From: Citrobacter tructae
Lineage (GTDB): Bacteria > Pseudomonadota > Gammaproteobacteria > Enterobacterales > Enterobacteriaceae
DNA: 64,000 bases
Assembly: GCF_004684345.1 (NCBI RefSeq)
Contig: NZ_CP038469.1
Coordinates: forward strand, 2,046,001-2,110,000
Direction of reading: 5' to 3'
How positions within the stretch are numbered: the first letter of the stretch is position 1; every line of letters starts with the position of its first letter. Below are positions 17,450-27,068 of this stretch, piece by piece. A model generated the notes under the pieces. The model had not been told where the DNA came from, searched no databases, and saw nothing but the letters and a program-made list of their open reading frames with translations. A program made the position numbers and the translations under genes.

Positions 17450-18775
17450 TTATTTAACTAATGAGAAAAGGTCGTTTAATGATTCACTCATGCTAGGGTG
17501 CGTAAATATTTGGTCACGTAATATGCTATACGGTAATCCGGCATCCATTACGGTTTTAATAATATTAATCATCTCATGAGAGTCCACACACAGCAGTGAC
17601 ACGCCTAATATCTGCTGAGTATTTGCATCAACCACCGCCTTCAGCATACCACGCGTATCATCCATCACCCGTGCTCGTGGGATCGCCGCAACGGGTAACG
17701 TCACTACCTGCACCGCCATCCCGCTGGCCCGAGCCTGTTGTTCCGTGATCCCCACGCGGGAAAGCGGCGGCGTCATAAAGACGGAATACGGCACATTCTG
17801 ACGATCGTCGGTATTGCGCCCCCCTTCTCCCAACAGGCCGTCACGCACAATGCGGAAATCATCCAGAGAGATGTAGGTAAATTGCAAACCACCGGTGACA
17901 TCCCCCATGGCCCAGATATTATCTGCCGAGGTGCGCAGATATTTATTCACAATAATCCCACCACGCTCGTTGACGTCCACGCCGGCATTTTGCAGCTGCA
18001 GTTTTTCAGTCGCCGGTTTGCGGCCTGATGCGACCAACAGCGCGTCCACTGAATGTGTCTCTTCCGGCATTTGTACCTGCACCGCGCCGTCCAGGGATGA
18101 TACCGAGCGCACATTGGCGTTAAGGATTAGCTCAACACCTTTATCACGTAAAATTTGGGCAATAGCCTCTGCAACATCCCTGTCTTCACGCGGTAAAAAT
18201 AGCGGCGCGGCTTCAAAGATAGTGACCTTGCTGCCAAAGTTGGCAAACATCGAGGCAAATTCGACGCCAATGTAACCACCACCCAAAATCCCCAACCGCT
18301 GTGGTCGCTGCGTCAGATTCAGTAACCCGGTGCTGTCGAACACGCCCGGCGTGCTGGATAATCCTTCAATGTTCGGCATCGTTGCCTGCGCGCCGGTATT
18401 AATAAAGATCTTCTCCCCGCGAAGCTCGAGCATCCCGGTAGGCTGCATCACCCGCACGGTATGGTTGTCGATAAACTCAGCGCGCCCTTCAATCACCTCC
18501 ACGTTGTCCAGATCGGCAAGGTTATGGAAGTTTTTATCGCGCAGAAAACTGACCACCGAGGCCTTACGCTGCATCGCCGTGGCAAAGTCATGCTGAAGCT
18601 CAGCATCGTGTACCAGGGTTTTAGTTGGAATGCAGCCGATATTAATGCATGTTCCACCGTACATCGTGTTCGACTGCTCGATAATCGCCACCCGCCAACC
18701 TGCTTTTGCAAGGGTAGCCGCCAGCGTCTTACCCGCTTTGCCAAATCCAATAATGATCGCCTGATACTGATTCAT
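17450..18775 (-). CDS. rclA: Copper(II)/flavin oxidoreductase RclA
   Basis: The 441-residue flavoprotein disulfide reductase-family enzyme is the main effector of reactive-chlorine resistance; the E. coli enzyme reduces Cu(II) with NADH. It has an N-terminal FAD-binding fingerprint (GFGKAGKTLAATLAKAG), the redox-active disulfide CINIGC after GGT (about residues 43-48), an NAD-binding GGGYIGVEFA, and a C-terminal dimerisation domain with THPSMSES. The start at ATG 18775 has GGAGAG upstream and gives exactly the E. coli length. It is divergent from rclR, which activates it. It lies beside the copper/silver efflux genes, a suggestive neighbourhood because Cu and HOCl chemistry interact. Confidence 0.96.
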   Translation of the reverse strand: MNQYQAIIIGFGKAGKTLAATLAKAGWRVAIIEQSNTMYGGTCINIGCIPTKTLVHDAELQHDFATAMQRKASVVSFLRDKNFHNLADLDNVEVIEGRAEFIDNHTVRVMQPTGMLELRGEKIFINTGAQATMPNIEGLSSTPGVFDSTGLLNLTQRPQRLGILGGGYIGVEFASMFANFGSKVTIFEAAPLFLPREDRDVAEAIAQILRDKGVELILNANVRSVSSLDGAVQVQMPEETHSVDALLVASGRKPATEKLQLQNAGVDVNERGGIIVNKYLRTSADNIWAMGDVTGGLQFTYISLDDFRIVRDGLLGEGGRNTDDRQNVPYSVFMTPPLSRVGITEQQARASGMAVQVVTLPVAAIPRARVMDDTRGMLKAVVDANTQQILGVSLLCVDSHEMINIIKTVMDAGLPYSILRDQIFTHPSMSESLNDLFSLVK

Positions 18776-19012
18776 GCTGTCTCTCCGCAAAGTCACTGTT
18801 CATTTGTTAAACCTAAGTATAAGGAGTGACGAAGATGAACAGCGTATCCATAACGCGCTTGTTTTTGTCCAATCGTCTAAATATGACTGAACAAATCCTG
18901 TGATGATGAAAACAGTAACTCAAACTAACAACTTGATGATATTAATTTAATATAGAATTATAGCGATAATAGCGATGTTTAGTTCAATGTATAAAACTGT
19001 TCAGGAGTCTTT
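18776..19012. promoter_or_regulatory. rclA-rclR divergent promoter region
   Basis: This 237-bp AT-rich region lies between divergent rclA and rclR and must contain both promoters and the RclR site. The distal part (about 18930-19000) is AT-only in places. I could not define an operator from one sequence. Confidence 0.55.
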
Positions 19013-19867
19013 ATGGACGCGCTTAGCCGATTACTGATGCTTAACGACCCGCAGGGTTCCATTGATCAAAACTGCCCACTAGGCAAAGACTGGCAGTTGC
19101 CGCATGCGGCGGGAGAACTGTCCGTTATCCGCTGGCATACGGTGACTCAGGGCGCGGTTCAGCTGGATATGCCTGACGGAACATCTTCTACGTTACGTCC
19201 TGGTTCGATAGTTATCCTGCCGCAAAACTCCGCACATCGACTCTGCCAGTCAGGCAATGAACAAACGCATATTGTCTGCGGGAGACTGCGACTGCAGGCA
19301 TCTTCACGCTATTTTTTAACCGCGCTGCCGGAAGTATTGTTGTTGCAGCCGGAGGAAAATAGCCCCGTAGGTCAGTGGCTGAAAGCCATGATTGGACTGC
19401 TGCAACAGGAATCGATGAGTACGCTGCCGGGTTCTGAGGTGGTATGCAGCCAGCAATGCGCCACGCTGTTTACTCTCGCCGTTCGCGAATGGCTGGCACA
19501 GGCCGCACCGGGCAAAAACATGCTGAATCTGCTGCTGCATCCCAGACTGGGAGCTATCGTTAATCTGATGCTCGAGTCGCCCGCTCATCCGTGGACCGTC
19601 GAAGAGCTGGCGCAGCGTGCGCATATGTCGCGGGCCAGCTTCGCGCAGCTGTTCCGTGAAGTCTCAAACTCCACGCCGCTCGCCGTCTTAACCACGCTAC
19701 GTTTGCAATTCGCCGCCCAGATGCTGTCTCGCGATTCACGGCCTTTAATCGTGATTGCCGAGTCGGTTGGCTATGCCAGCGAATCGTCGTTTCACAAAAT
19801 CTTTCTGCGCGAATATGGCTGCACGCCGGGCGAGTACAGAAAACGGGTCAAGGAGCTGGAAAAGTAG
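19013..19867 (+). CDS. rclR: Reactive-chlorine sensing regulator RclR
   Basis: The 284-residue AraC-family activator of rclABC is switched on by HOCl oxidation. The N-terminal cupin-like sensor domain keeps the two cysteines known to be critical in E. coli at the same positions, Cys21 (DQNCPLG) and Cys89 (HIVCGRL). A third, Cys78, lies in the cupin. The C-terminal AraC domain (about residues 180-280) has two helix-turn-helices (TVEELAQRAHMSRASFAQLF and IAESVGYASESSFHKIF). ATG 19013 follows AGGAG. It is divergent from rclA and convergent with cusA. Confidence 0.95.
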   Translation: MDALSRLLMLNDPQGSIDQNCPLGKDWQLPHAAGELSVIRWHTVTQGAVQLDMPDGTSSTLRPGSIVILPQNSAHRLCQSGNEQTHIVCGRLRLQASSRYFLTALPEVLLLQPEENSPVGQWLKAMIGLLQQESMSTLPGSEVVCSQQCATLFTLAVREWLAQAAPGKNMLNLLLHPRLGAIVNLMLESPAHPWTVEELAQRAHMSRASFAQLFREVSNSTPLAVLTTLRLQFAAQMLSRDSRPLIVIAESVGYASESSFHKIFLREYGCTPGEYRKRVKELEK

Positions 19868-19903
19868 CGCTACGCCTTGCGGAGTTATCAGGCGCAACGC
19901 TAC
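19864..19903. repeat. REP-like hairpin between rclR and cusA
   Basis: GTAGCG (19864-19869) pairs with CGCTAC (19898-19903), and CGCCT (19873-19877) with AGGCG (19890-19894). This is an imperfect stem typical of enterobacterial REP/BIME units between convergent genes. It may stabilise both 3' ends. Confidence 0.6.
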
Positions 19904-19910
19904 CCGGGCT

Positions 19911-22900
19911 TTACTTCTGTCGATGCCGTTGCAGCCACATCAATTTATAGGCCGCAGGAATGATAAACAGCGACAGCAGCGGCGCGGTTATCATGCCGCC
20001 AATCATCGGGGCGGCTATCCGACTCATCACTTCCGACCCAGCCCCGGTTCCCCATAAGATCGGCAGCAGGCCGGCAATAATCACCGCCACGGTCATCGCC
20101 TTGGGACGCACACGCAGCACCGCCCCGTGGTATAACGCCTCATCCAGCTTAGCGACCGTAAAGGTCTGCGGATTTTCCAGCGCAGGCTCCGCCTCGATGG
20201 CGTGGCGCAGATACATCAACATGACCACACCGAACTCAGCGGCAACGCCTGCCAGCGCAATAAATCCGGTCCCGGTCGCTACCGACATGTGGAATCCCAT
20301 CCAGTAGAGGAACCAAATCCCGCCCACCAGTGCGAACGGCACGCTGGTAATAATCAGCAGCGCTTCACCAAAACGACGAAACGCCAGATACAGCAACACA
20401 AAAATGATCATCAACGTCATCGGCACCATCAGTTTGAGCTTATGACTGGCGCGCTCAAGCAGTTCAAATTGGCCCGAAAATGCTACGCTGGTCCCGGGTT
20501 TGAGCTGAACATTTTCAGCAATCGCTTTTTTTAAATCGTTTACTACCGAGACCATGTCGCGATCGCGGGCATCGATGTAGATCCAACTGGTCGGCCGCGC
20601 ATTCTCGGTTTTCAGCATCGACGGACCAGAAATAACCTTCACATCCGCCACATCAGCCAGCGTGATCTGCTGCTTCATTGGTGTCAGGAGCGGCAACTGA
20701 CGTAACGCTTCCGGGCTATCGCGGTAGCTTTGTGGATAGCGAAGATTTATCGGATAGCGGGCAATCCCTTCAACCGTTTCACCGACCATCGCTCCCCCCA
20801 CCGCCGAGGTAATGAACAGCTGCACATCACCTACCGTCATGCCATAACGCGCGGCCTTTTCACGCTGAATATCGACACTGAGATAGCGGCCACCTTCCAG
20901 ACGTTCTGCCAGCGCAGAGGCGACGCCTGGTACGGTTCTGGCCACCTCTTCGATTTGCTCCGCCGTGGCGTCAATATCCGCCAGCACGGTGCCCGACACT
21001 TTAATCCCGATTGGGCTTTTGATCCCGGTAGACAACATGTCAATGCGATTACGAATCGGCGGCACCCACAGATTTGCCAGCCCCGGCAGCCGGACCGTTT
21101 TATCCAGTTCCTCGATGATTTTGTCCATCGTCATTCCCGGACGCCACTGATCCTGCGGTTTCAACTGGATGGTTGTTTCAACCATTTCTAGCGGCGCGGA
21201 ATCGGTGGCGGTTTCGGCTTTACCGGTTTTACCAAACACGCGTGCCACTTCCGGGACGGTCATGATCAGCTTGTCGGTTTTTTGCAGCATATCCGCCGCC
21301 TGCGCCGCCGAGATCCCCGGCAGGGTCGACGGCATATACAGCAGATCACCTTCGTTGATCTGCGGTAAAAATTCGCCGCCAACTTTATTCAGTGGCCAAA
21401 TAACCGTCAGGATCGACAGCACCGCCACCAGCAGGGTAGTTTTTGGCCAGTGCAGCACCTTCAACAACAGTGGATGGTAAATGCGGATCAGGAAACGGTT
21501 AAGCGGGTTGCTGCTTTCCGCAGGGATCTTGCCCCGGATCCAGAATCCCATCAGGATCGGGATCACCACAATCGCCAGCAACGCCGCGCCAGCCATGGCA
21601 TAGGTTTTGGTGAACGCCAGCGGGCCAAACAGTCGCCCTTCCTGTCCCTCAAGGGTAAAAATAGGGATAAATGACAGGGTAATAATCAGCAAACTGATGA
21701 ATAGCGCCGGTCCCACTTCCACCGAGGCGTTGGTGATCACCTGCCAGCGCGTGGCGTTATCCAGCTTTTCACCCGGATGCTGATGCTCCCACTCTTCCAG
21801 CCGCTTATGCGCGTTCTCAATCATCACAATCGCGGCGTCGACCATCGCCCCCACCGCAATGGCGATTCCTCCAAGCGACATAATGTTGGCGTTCAGCCCC
21901 TGGAAATGCATCACGATAAACGCAATACACAACCCCAACGGCAGGGAAATAATCGCCACCAGCGCCGAGCGGATATGCCACAGGAACAGCGCACACACCA
22001 GCGCCACGACGATAAACTCTTCCAGCAGCTTGTAGCTCAGGTTATCAATCGCGCGGTCGATTAGCTGACTGCGATCGTATGTTGTAACTATCTCAACGCC
22101 TTCCGGCAAACTGCTTTTCAGCGTCTCGAGTTTGGCCTTAACGGCGGAGATGACCTCACGCGCATTTTTACCCGAGCGCAGAATCACAACGCCGCCCGCC
22201 ACTTCGCCTTCGCCATTCAATTCGGCGATACCACGGCGCATTTCTGGTCCAATTTGCACGCGGGCAACATCGCGCAGGTACACCGGTACACCATCAGCCC
22301 CGGATTTCAGCACAATATTGTTGAAGTCATCGAGGGTTTGCAGATACCCGCTGGCACGCACCATGTATTCCGCTTCCGCCATCTCCACAGATGAACCACC
22401 CGCCTCCTGGTTAGAGGCATCCAGCGCCGATTTCACTTCAGACAGGTTGATGCCGTATTGCGTCAGCTTCATCGGATCGATAACAACCTGGTACTCTTTA
22501 ACCACACCGCCTACCGATGCCACTTCCGCCACGTTGGGAATCGTTTTCAACTCATACTTTAAAAACCAGTCCTGCAGAGAACGCAGTTCGGCCAGATCGT
22601 GTTTTCCACTGCGATCTACCAGCGCATATTCGAAGATCCAGCCGACGCCGGTGGCATCCGGCCCCATTTCCGCACTGACGCCTGCCGGTAATTTCCCCTG
22701 CACCTGGTTGAGATATTCCAGTACGCGGGAGCGAGCCCAGTAAGGGTCGGTGCCGTCTTCAAAAATGACATACACATAAGAGTCGCCAAACTGCGAGAAG
22801 CCGCGCACCGTTTTCGCGCCGGGCACCGACAGCATGGTGGTGGTCAGAGGATAAGTGACCTGATTCTCAACAATTTGCGGCGCCTGTCCCGGATAGCTGG

Positions 22901-23051
22901 TTTTGATAATCACCTGTACATCAGAGAGATCCGGCAGCGCATCCACGGGGGTGTTGATGATGGTCCATGTCCCCCAAATACTAAGGAACAGCGCCCCCAT
23001 CATCACCAGAAAACGGTTGGCCACCGAGCGGCGAATAATCCATTCAATCAT
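19911..23051 (-). CDS. cusA: Cu(I)/Ag(I) efflux RND pump CusA
   Basis: The 1046-residue inner-membrane RND transporter of the heavy-metal efflux family is the proton-driven engine of the CusCBA tripartite pump, which ejects Cu(I)/Ag(I) from the periplasm and cytoplasm. Twelve transmembrane segments lie in two repeats with two large periplasmic loops. The methionine triad that binds metal (E. coli Met573/623/672) is present in YMPSTLP, LEMVETT and IDMLSTG. The charged proton-relay segment of the fourth helix is present (AVGAMVDAAIVMIENAHKR). It is closer to chromosomal CusA than plasmid SilA in several diagnostic stretches (KEYQVVIDP, LMWL C-terminus). It lies 11 bp after cusB and is last in cusCFBA. 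Confidence 0.96.
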   Translation of the reverse strand: MIEWIIRRSVANRFLVMMGALFLSIWGTWTIINTPVDALPDLSDVQVIIKTSYPGQAPQIVENQVTYPLTTTMLSVPGAKTVRGFSQFGDSYVYVIFEDGTDPYWARSRVLEYLNQVQGKLPAGVSAEMGPDATGVGWIFEYALVDRSGKHDLAELRSLQDWFLKYELKTIPNVAEVASVGGVVKEYQVVIDPMKLTQYGINLSEVKSALDASNQEAGGSSVEMAEAEYMVRASGYLQTLDDFNNIVLKSGADGVPVYLRDVARVQIGPEMRRGIAELNGEGEVAGGVVILRSGKNAREVISAVKAKLETLKSSLPEGVEIVTTYDRSQLIDRAIDNLSYKLLEEFIVVALVCALFLWHIRSALVAIISLPLGLCIAFIVMHFQGLNANIMSLGGIAIAVGAMVDAAIVMIENAHKRLEEWEHQHPGEKLDNATRWQVITNASVEVGPALFISLLIITLSFIPIFTLEGQEGRLFGPLAFTKTYAMAGAALLAIVVIPILMGFWIRGKIPAESSNPLNRFLIRIYHPLLLKVLHWPKTTLLVAVLSILTVIWPLNKVGGEFLPQINEGDLLYMPSTLPGISAAQAADMLQKTDKLIMTVPEVARVFGKTGKAETATDSAPLEMVETTIQLKPQDQWRPGMTMDKIIEELDKTVRLPGLANLWVPPIRNRIDMLSTGIKSPIGIKVSGTVLADIDATAEQIEEVARTVPGVASALAERLEGGRYLSVDIQREKAARYGMTVGDVQLFITSAVGGAMVGETVEGIARYPINLRYPQSYRDSPEALRQLPLLTPMKQQITLADVADVKVISGPSMLKTENARPTSWIYIDARDRDMVSVVNDLKKAIAENVQLKPGTSVAFSGQFELLERASHKLKLMVPMTLMIIFVLLYLAFRRFGEALLIITSVPFALVGGIWFLYWMGFHMSVATGTGFIALAGVAAEFGVVMLMYLRHAIEAEPALENPQTFTVAKLDEALYHGAVLRVRPKAMTVAVIIAGLLPILWGTGAGSEVMSRIAAPMIGGMITAPLLSLFIIPAAYKLMWLQRHRQK

Positions 23052-23062
23052 TTGTTATATCC

Positions 23063-24364
23063 TCAGTGTGAATGGGTCGCCGGGGCCGGCATTGCAGGCA
23101 TAACTGCGGCGTCTGGCGTTCCACTCTTCTGGGCGCGCATCCGGTCCAACGCACCGGAAATATTCGCCTCGGAATCAATCAGGAACAGACCGCTGGAGAC
23201 GACTTTCTCGCCTTCCGTCAGGCCGGAGCGGATAGCCGTTAGCCCCTGAGATTCATGGAATACGGCAACCTGCTTCGGCACAAAGCGTCCGTCGTTATCC
23301 ACGGTAATCACCCGCTGCTCGCTGCCAGTATCAATCAGCGCTTTGGACGGGATCAGCAGCATCGGCTCACTTTGTGTTTTTAACTTGAGGTAAGCATTCA
23401 TCCCCGGCTTGAGCGCCTCGTCAGGGTTTTCAACCTGCAAACGCAGTTGGAGGGTGCGCGTCGTGGCATCCACGCTTGGCAAAATACTCCACTTGCTGAT
23501 GGTGAACGTTTTATCCGGCCAGGCGGGCACGGTAATCACAAACTGCGACGCGTCTTTAATCAACCAGGCGATAGATTCCGGGACCGATGCGCTAACCCAC
23601 ACCGGATCCATCCCCTGAATTTTTGCCACCACGTTATCTTTCGAAATGTTCATGCCGGTACGCAAATCAAAGGCAGTGATCACCCCATCGATAGGGGCAC
23701 GCAGGGTAAAGCGGGTCTGAATTTTACGGGTCGATTTTAAGCGCTGGATGTCTTGCTCGGGCATCCCGGCCAGACGCAATCTTTCCAGAATACCGTCTAC
23801 CTGGGTGGCGGTACCGCCGGTTTCACGCAGCAGCAGATATTCGCTCTGCGCTTCAACCCAGTCGGGGATGGTCAGATCGATCAGCGGCGCGCCTTTTTTA
23901 ATTTTATCGCCGACGGTCAATGGATACACTTTTTCGATAAACCCCGCAGAGCGGGCCTGCACAATAACAAACTGATATTCGTTATAGCTGACGTTGGCCG
24001 GGAAAGTTTGAGCATACTGCAGTGGTCCTCGGCGCACGGCCTCGGTTTTTAGCCCCAGATTTTGGGTCTGTGTTGGATCGATTCGCACACCTGCTGCTGA
24101 GTCGCTCGCGGTCTCTTCATCGGCATATTTCGGGATCAGATCCATATCCATAAACGGCGATTTACCCGGCTTATCAAAACGCGTATTCGGGTACATTGGG
24201 TCATACCAGAACAGCACTTTACGCGCTTCTTTTTGCGTAGCGGAGCCGCTGTCGGTCGAGACGTTTGCTGATGACAAATAAGGATAGATACCGACAGAAA
24301 TAACTCCACCGACAATCATGCTGGCAAGAATAAGCGCGGTATTTTTAATGTTTAAAGACGCCAT
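23063..24364 (-). CDS. cusB: Cu/Ag efflux periplasmic adaptor CusB
   Basis: This membrane-fusion protein of 433 residues links CusA to CusC and receives metal from CusF. The N-terminal anchor or signal (about residues 1-30) is followed by the metal-binding stretch FWYDPMYPNTRFDKPGKSPF then MDMDLIPKYAD, with the three conserved methionines. Lipoyl/hairpin and beta-barrel domains follow. The C-terminus carries a short Met/His tail (MPAMPAPATHSH) that may add metal ligands. ATG 24364 (MASLNIKN) has GGAAA upstream and resembles the SilB N-terminus more than E. coli CusB; the four extra upstream codons are unlikely to be used. Confidence 0.94.
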   Translation of the reverse strand: MASLNIKNTALILASMIVGGVISVGIYPYLSSANVSTDSGSATQKEARKVLFWYDPMYPNTRFDKPGKSPFMDMDLIPKYADEETASDSAAGVRIDPTQTQNLGLKTEAVRRGPLQYAQTFPANVSYNEYQFVIVQARSAGFIEKVYPLTVGDKIKKGAPLIDLTIPDWVEAQSEYLLLRETGGTATQVDGILERLRLAGMPEQDIQRLKSTRKIQTRFTLRAPIDGVITAFDLRTGMNISKDNVVAKIQGMDPVWVSASVPESIAWLIKDASQFVITVPAWPDKTFTISKWSILPSVDATTRTLQLRLQVENPDEALKPGMNAYLKLKTQSEPMLLIPSKALIDTGSEQRVITVDNDGRFVPKQVAVFHESQGLTAIRSGLTEGEKVVSSGLFLIDSEANISGALDRMRAQKSGTPDAAVMPAMPAPATHSH

Positions 24365-24440
24365 AGTGATTTCCATTGCACGAGTGTCTCACCCGCGTTC
24401 AGGGAAGGCGGGTGAGAATAAAAGAGACCTGCGAACGACG

Positions 24441-24788
24441 TTATTGACTGACGTGAATATCACGTAATACAGAGAGATTTCCCTGTTGAACAAAAGTGAA
24501 GGCAACCTTATCGCCGGACTTAATATCATCAGCCTTAGTTTCCGGAACCAGCGTAAAACGCATGGTCATAGCAGGCCAGTTCACCGCTGGAATAGGTTCA
24601 TGTTTAATGGTGATTTTTTTGTTTTCTGTATCAATAGATTCAATCACACCGGTTGCGCTAATTGTTTGCTCCTGCTGAGCCGTTGACTCCATACTCATCA
24701 TCTCACCATGCTGATGCTCATTGGCCTGAGCATTAAACATAACCACAGAGAAAAGACTCAACAACGCAGCTTTGACGGTAGTATTCAT
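24441..24788 (-). CDS. cusF: Periplasmic Cu/Ag metallochaperone CusF
   Basis: The 115-residue periplasmic chaperone hands Cu(I)/Ag(I) to CusB. A signal peptide runs to about residue 22 (SVVMFNAQA), then a His/Met-rich linker (NEHQHGEMMSM), then the small OB-fold. Ligands His, Trp, Met, Met are intact in IKHEPIPAVNWPAMTMRF, where Trp makes the cation-pi contact with the metal. AGGAGAAT lies before the ATG. It is between cusC and cusB, the standard order. Confidence 0.95.
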   Translation of the reverse strand: MNTTVKAALLSLFSVVMFNAQANEHQHGEMMSMESTAQQEQTISATGVIESIDTENKKITIKHEPIPAVNWPAMTMRFTLVPETKADDIKSGDKVAFTFVQQGNLSVLRDIHVSQ

Positions 24789-24820
24789 AGATTATTCTCC
24801 TGAGAATTTAGGCTTAAATA

Positions 24821-26203
24821 TTATTCAACCCAACCGCCGCCTAAGGCAGCAAACAACTTAATTTCATTAACCTGTTGGGCGTAATTCAGATCGAGCAACG
24901 ATTGCCGGGTAGTGAATAAAGAACGCTCTGCGTCCAGGACTTCGATATAGCTCACCGCACCATTTTGATAGAGCGCTCTGGCGCGTTGCAGCGTGATTTG
25001 CAAGGAGTCCAGATACCGCTGCTGAGCGGTAATTTGGGAGGCCAAGCTTTGGCGCAATACCAGTGCATCCGCCACCTCTTTAAATGCGTTCTGGATTTTT
25101 TGTTCATAATTCACCACCGACTGCTGCTGGCGAATTTCGGCCAAATCGAGATTTGACTGGTTACGTCCGGCGTTAAAAATCGGAATATCGATTTTGGGCA
25201 CAAAATTCCACATGCCGCTGGCCGCATTAAATAAAGTGGAGAGATCGCTGCTGCTGCCAGATACCGAACTGGTGAGCGTAATAGACGGGAAAAAGGCTGC
25301 CCGCGCAGCGCCGATATTGGCATTTGCCGCCATTAGCGCATGCTCGGCTTCCAGAATATCCGGTCGCTGGAGCAGTATTTGCGATGGAAGCGACGGCGGC
25401 AGCGTCACAGCGTTTATATCACCGCGACTGCGCGCCTGGTCGTCCGGTAATTTCCCGTAGGTGCCAAGCAACAGCTGCAGCGCATTATTCGCCTGCGCCA
25501 GTTCACCTTTACGTTTTGCGATATCGGCACGCGTACTTTCAATCACACCACGCGCCTGTTCCAGCGCCAGTACGTTGGTGCTTCCCGTCAGTAACTGTTT
25601 TTCGACAAAGGCGTAAGAGCGCTGATAGTTTTGCAGCGTTTCTTCGGCGATTTTCAGCTGTGCGTAAGCCAGTCGCTGGTTGAAATAACTTTGCGACACG
25701 TTGGAAATTAATAAGATATGCACTGCCCGACGCGCTTCTTCACTGGCAAAGAAATTCTGTCGTTCGGCTTCACTCATATTTTTCAGTCGACCGAAGAAAT
25801 CCAAATCAAAACTGAGATTCAGTCCAGCCTCAAATTCTTTCTTCGTGCTGGTATCGCCTTTAAATTTGCCGCTATAAGTGCCGCTGGAGCCCGCATTAAG
25901 CTGTGGATAGCGGTCTGCATCCGTCACCCCATATTGTGCTCTTGCTTCCTGAACCTTCAGGGTTGCCATGCGTAAATCACGGTTATTCAGCAGCGCCTCG
26001 CCAATCAGCGCTTTCACCTGATCGTCAACGAAAAAGGTGCGCCAGCCCGTGTCCTGATATCCCTGAGGTGTTGGAACCAGCGCATTCTGGCTTAAGGAGA
26101 ATTGCTGCGGCACCGGCATTGCCGGACGCTGATACTCCGGTGCCAGCGAACAACCGGCCAGAATAAAAATAACGCTGAGGGTAAGAAGCTTAAATTTGCA
26201 CAT
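24821..26203 (-). CDS. cusC: Cu/Ag efflux outer-membrane channel CusC
   Basis: The 460-residue outer-membrane TolC-type channel lipoprotein (OMF family) is the exit duct of CusCBA. The N-terminus MCKFKLLTLSVIFILAGCS has a clear lipobox, so Cys (residue 18 of the mature-site numbering from this start) is acylated. Two repeats of helical hairpin plus beta-strands follow, ending in LDLNYAQQVNEIKLFAALGGGW. I took ATG 26203 because upstream in-frame codons run through the CusR box and are not coding. It is first in the cusCFBA operon and divergent from cusRS. Confidence 0.95.
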   Translation of the reverse strand: MCKFKLLTLSVIFILAGCSLAPEYQRPAMPVPQQFSLSQNALVPTPQGYQDTGWRTFFVDDQVKALIGEALLNNRDLRMATLKVQEARAQYGVTDADRYPQLNAGSSGTYSGKFKGDTSTKKEFEAGLNLSFDLDFFGRLKNMSEAERQNFFASEEARRAVHILLISNVSQSYFNQRLAYAQLKIAEETLQNYQRSYAFVEKQLLTGSTNVLALEQARGVIESTRADIAKRKGELAQANNALQLLLGTYGKLPDDQARSRGDINAVTLPPSLPSQILLQRPDILEAEHALMAANANIGAARAAFFPSITLTSSVSGSSSDLSTLFNAASGMWNFVPKIDIPIFNAGRNQSNLDLAEIRQQQSVVNYEQKIQNAFKEVADALVLRQSLASQITAQQRYLDSLQITLQRARALYQNGAVSYIEVLDAERSLFTTRQSLLDLNYAQQVNEIKLFAALGGGWVE

Positions 26204-26286
26204 AGTTCTTTTCGTCCAAACCGGACTGGAATGTGAATTTATTACCATGCACCTTACCGAATCGACTCTGTTTAAGCGGTGACAGG

Positions 26287-26308
26287 AAAATGACAAAGCT
26301 GTCATTTT
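26287..26308. promoter_or_regulatory. CusR box between cusC and cusR
   Basis: The palindrome AAAATGACA, four bases, TGTCATTTT matches the E. coli CusR operator consensus with at most one change in the spacer-proximal position. It sits in the 181-bp divergent region and should allow CusR to activate both cusCFBA and cusRS when periplasmic Cu/Ag rises. Confidence 0.93.
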
Positions 26309-26384
26309 CCCAATAACTCATTGCTATCCGATCCCGCTTCTCTAGAATTGAAACCCGCATAGCCAGCTGGTGAAGGAGAAAATG

Positions 26385-27068
26385 ATGAAGATTTTGGTCG
26401 TCGAAGATGAGAAAAAAACCGGCGAATACCTGACTAAGGGCCTGACGGAAGCCGGTTTTGTCGTCGATTTGGCAGATAACGGCCTGAACGGGTATCACCT
26501 GGCCATGACCGGCGATTATGACCTGATCATTCTCGACATCATGCTGCCTGACGTGAACGGCTGGGACATCGTGCGTATGCTGCGCAGCGCCAGCAAAGGC
26601 ATGCCGATTCTTCTCCTCACCGCGCTGGGTACGATTGAACATCGGGTCAAAGGACTGGAGTTGGGGGCGGATGATTATCTGGTTAAACCGTTTGCCTTTG
26701 CCGAGTTGCTGGCGCGAGTCAGAACGCTGCTGCGCCGTGGGGCGGCGGTGATTGTCGAGAGTCAGTTTCAGGTCGCGGATTTAATGGTCGATCTGGTCAG
26801 CCGAAAAGTCACCCGCAGCGGCGCCCGTATTACTCTCACCAGCAAAGAATTTACGTTGCTCGAGTTTTTCCTGCGCCATCAGGGGGAAGTGTTGCCCCGC
26901 TCGCTGATTGCCTCGCAAGTCTGGGACATGAATTTTGACAGTGACACCAATGCAATTGACGTCGCCGTGAAGCGCTTACGCGCCAAAATTGATAATGATT
27001 TTGAACCGAAGTTGATTCAGACCGTACGCGGTGTGGGATATATGCTTGAGGTACCGGATGGCTATTAA
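26385..27068 (+). CDS. cusR: Cu/Ag response regulator CusR
   Basis: The 227-residue OmpR/PhoB-type response regulator activates cusCFBA. The receiver domain has the acidic pocket (VVEDE), the phosphoacceptor in LIILDIMLPD, and Lys in LVKPF. The C-terminal winged helix runs from about residue 125 to the end (TSKEFTLLEF...TVRGVGYML). Two ATG codons are adjacent; the second (26385) gives the family N-terminus MKILVVEDEKK and better spacing from AAGGAG. It overlaps cusS by 11 bp. Confidence 0.95.
   Translation: MKILVVEDEKKTGEYLTKGLTEAGFVVDLADNGLNGYHLAMTGDYDLIILDIMLPDVNGWDIVRMLRSASKGMPILLLTALGTIEHRVKGLELGADDYLVKPFAFAELLARVRTLLRRGAAVIVESQFQVADLMVDLVSRKVTRSGARITLTSKEFTLLEFFLRHQGEVLPRSLIASQVWDMNFDSDTNAIDVAVKRLRAKIDNDFEPKLIQTVRGVGYMLEVPDGY

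Noticed and set aside
22132..22743. 203-codon open frame opposite cusA
   Set aside because: Antisense to conserved CusA sequence; no ribosome site or recognisable protein.
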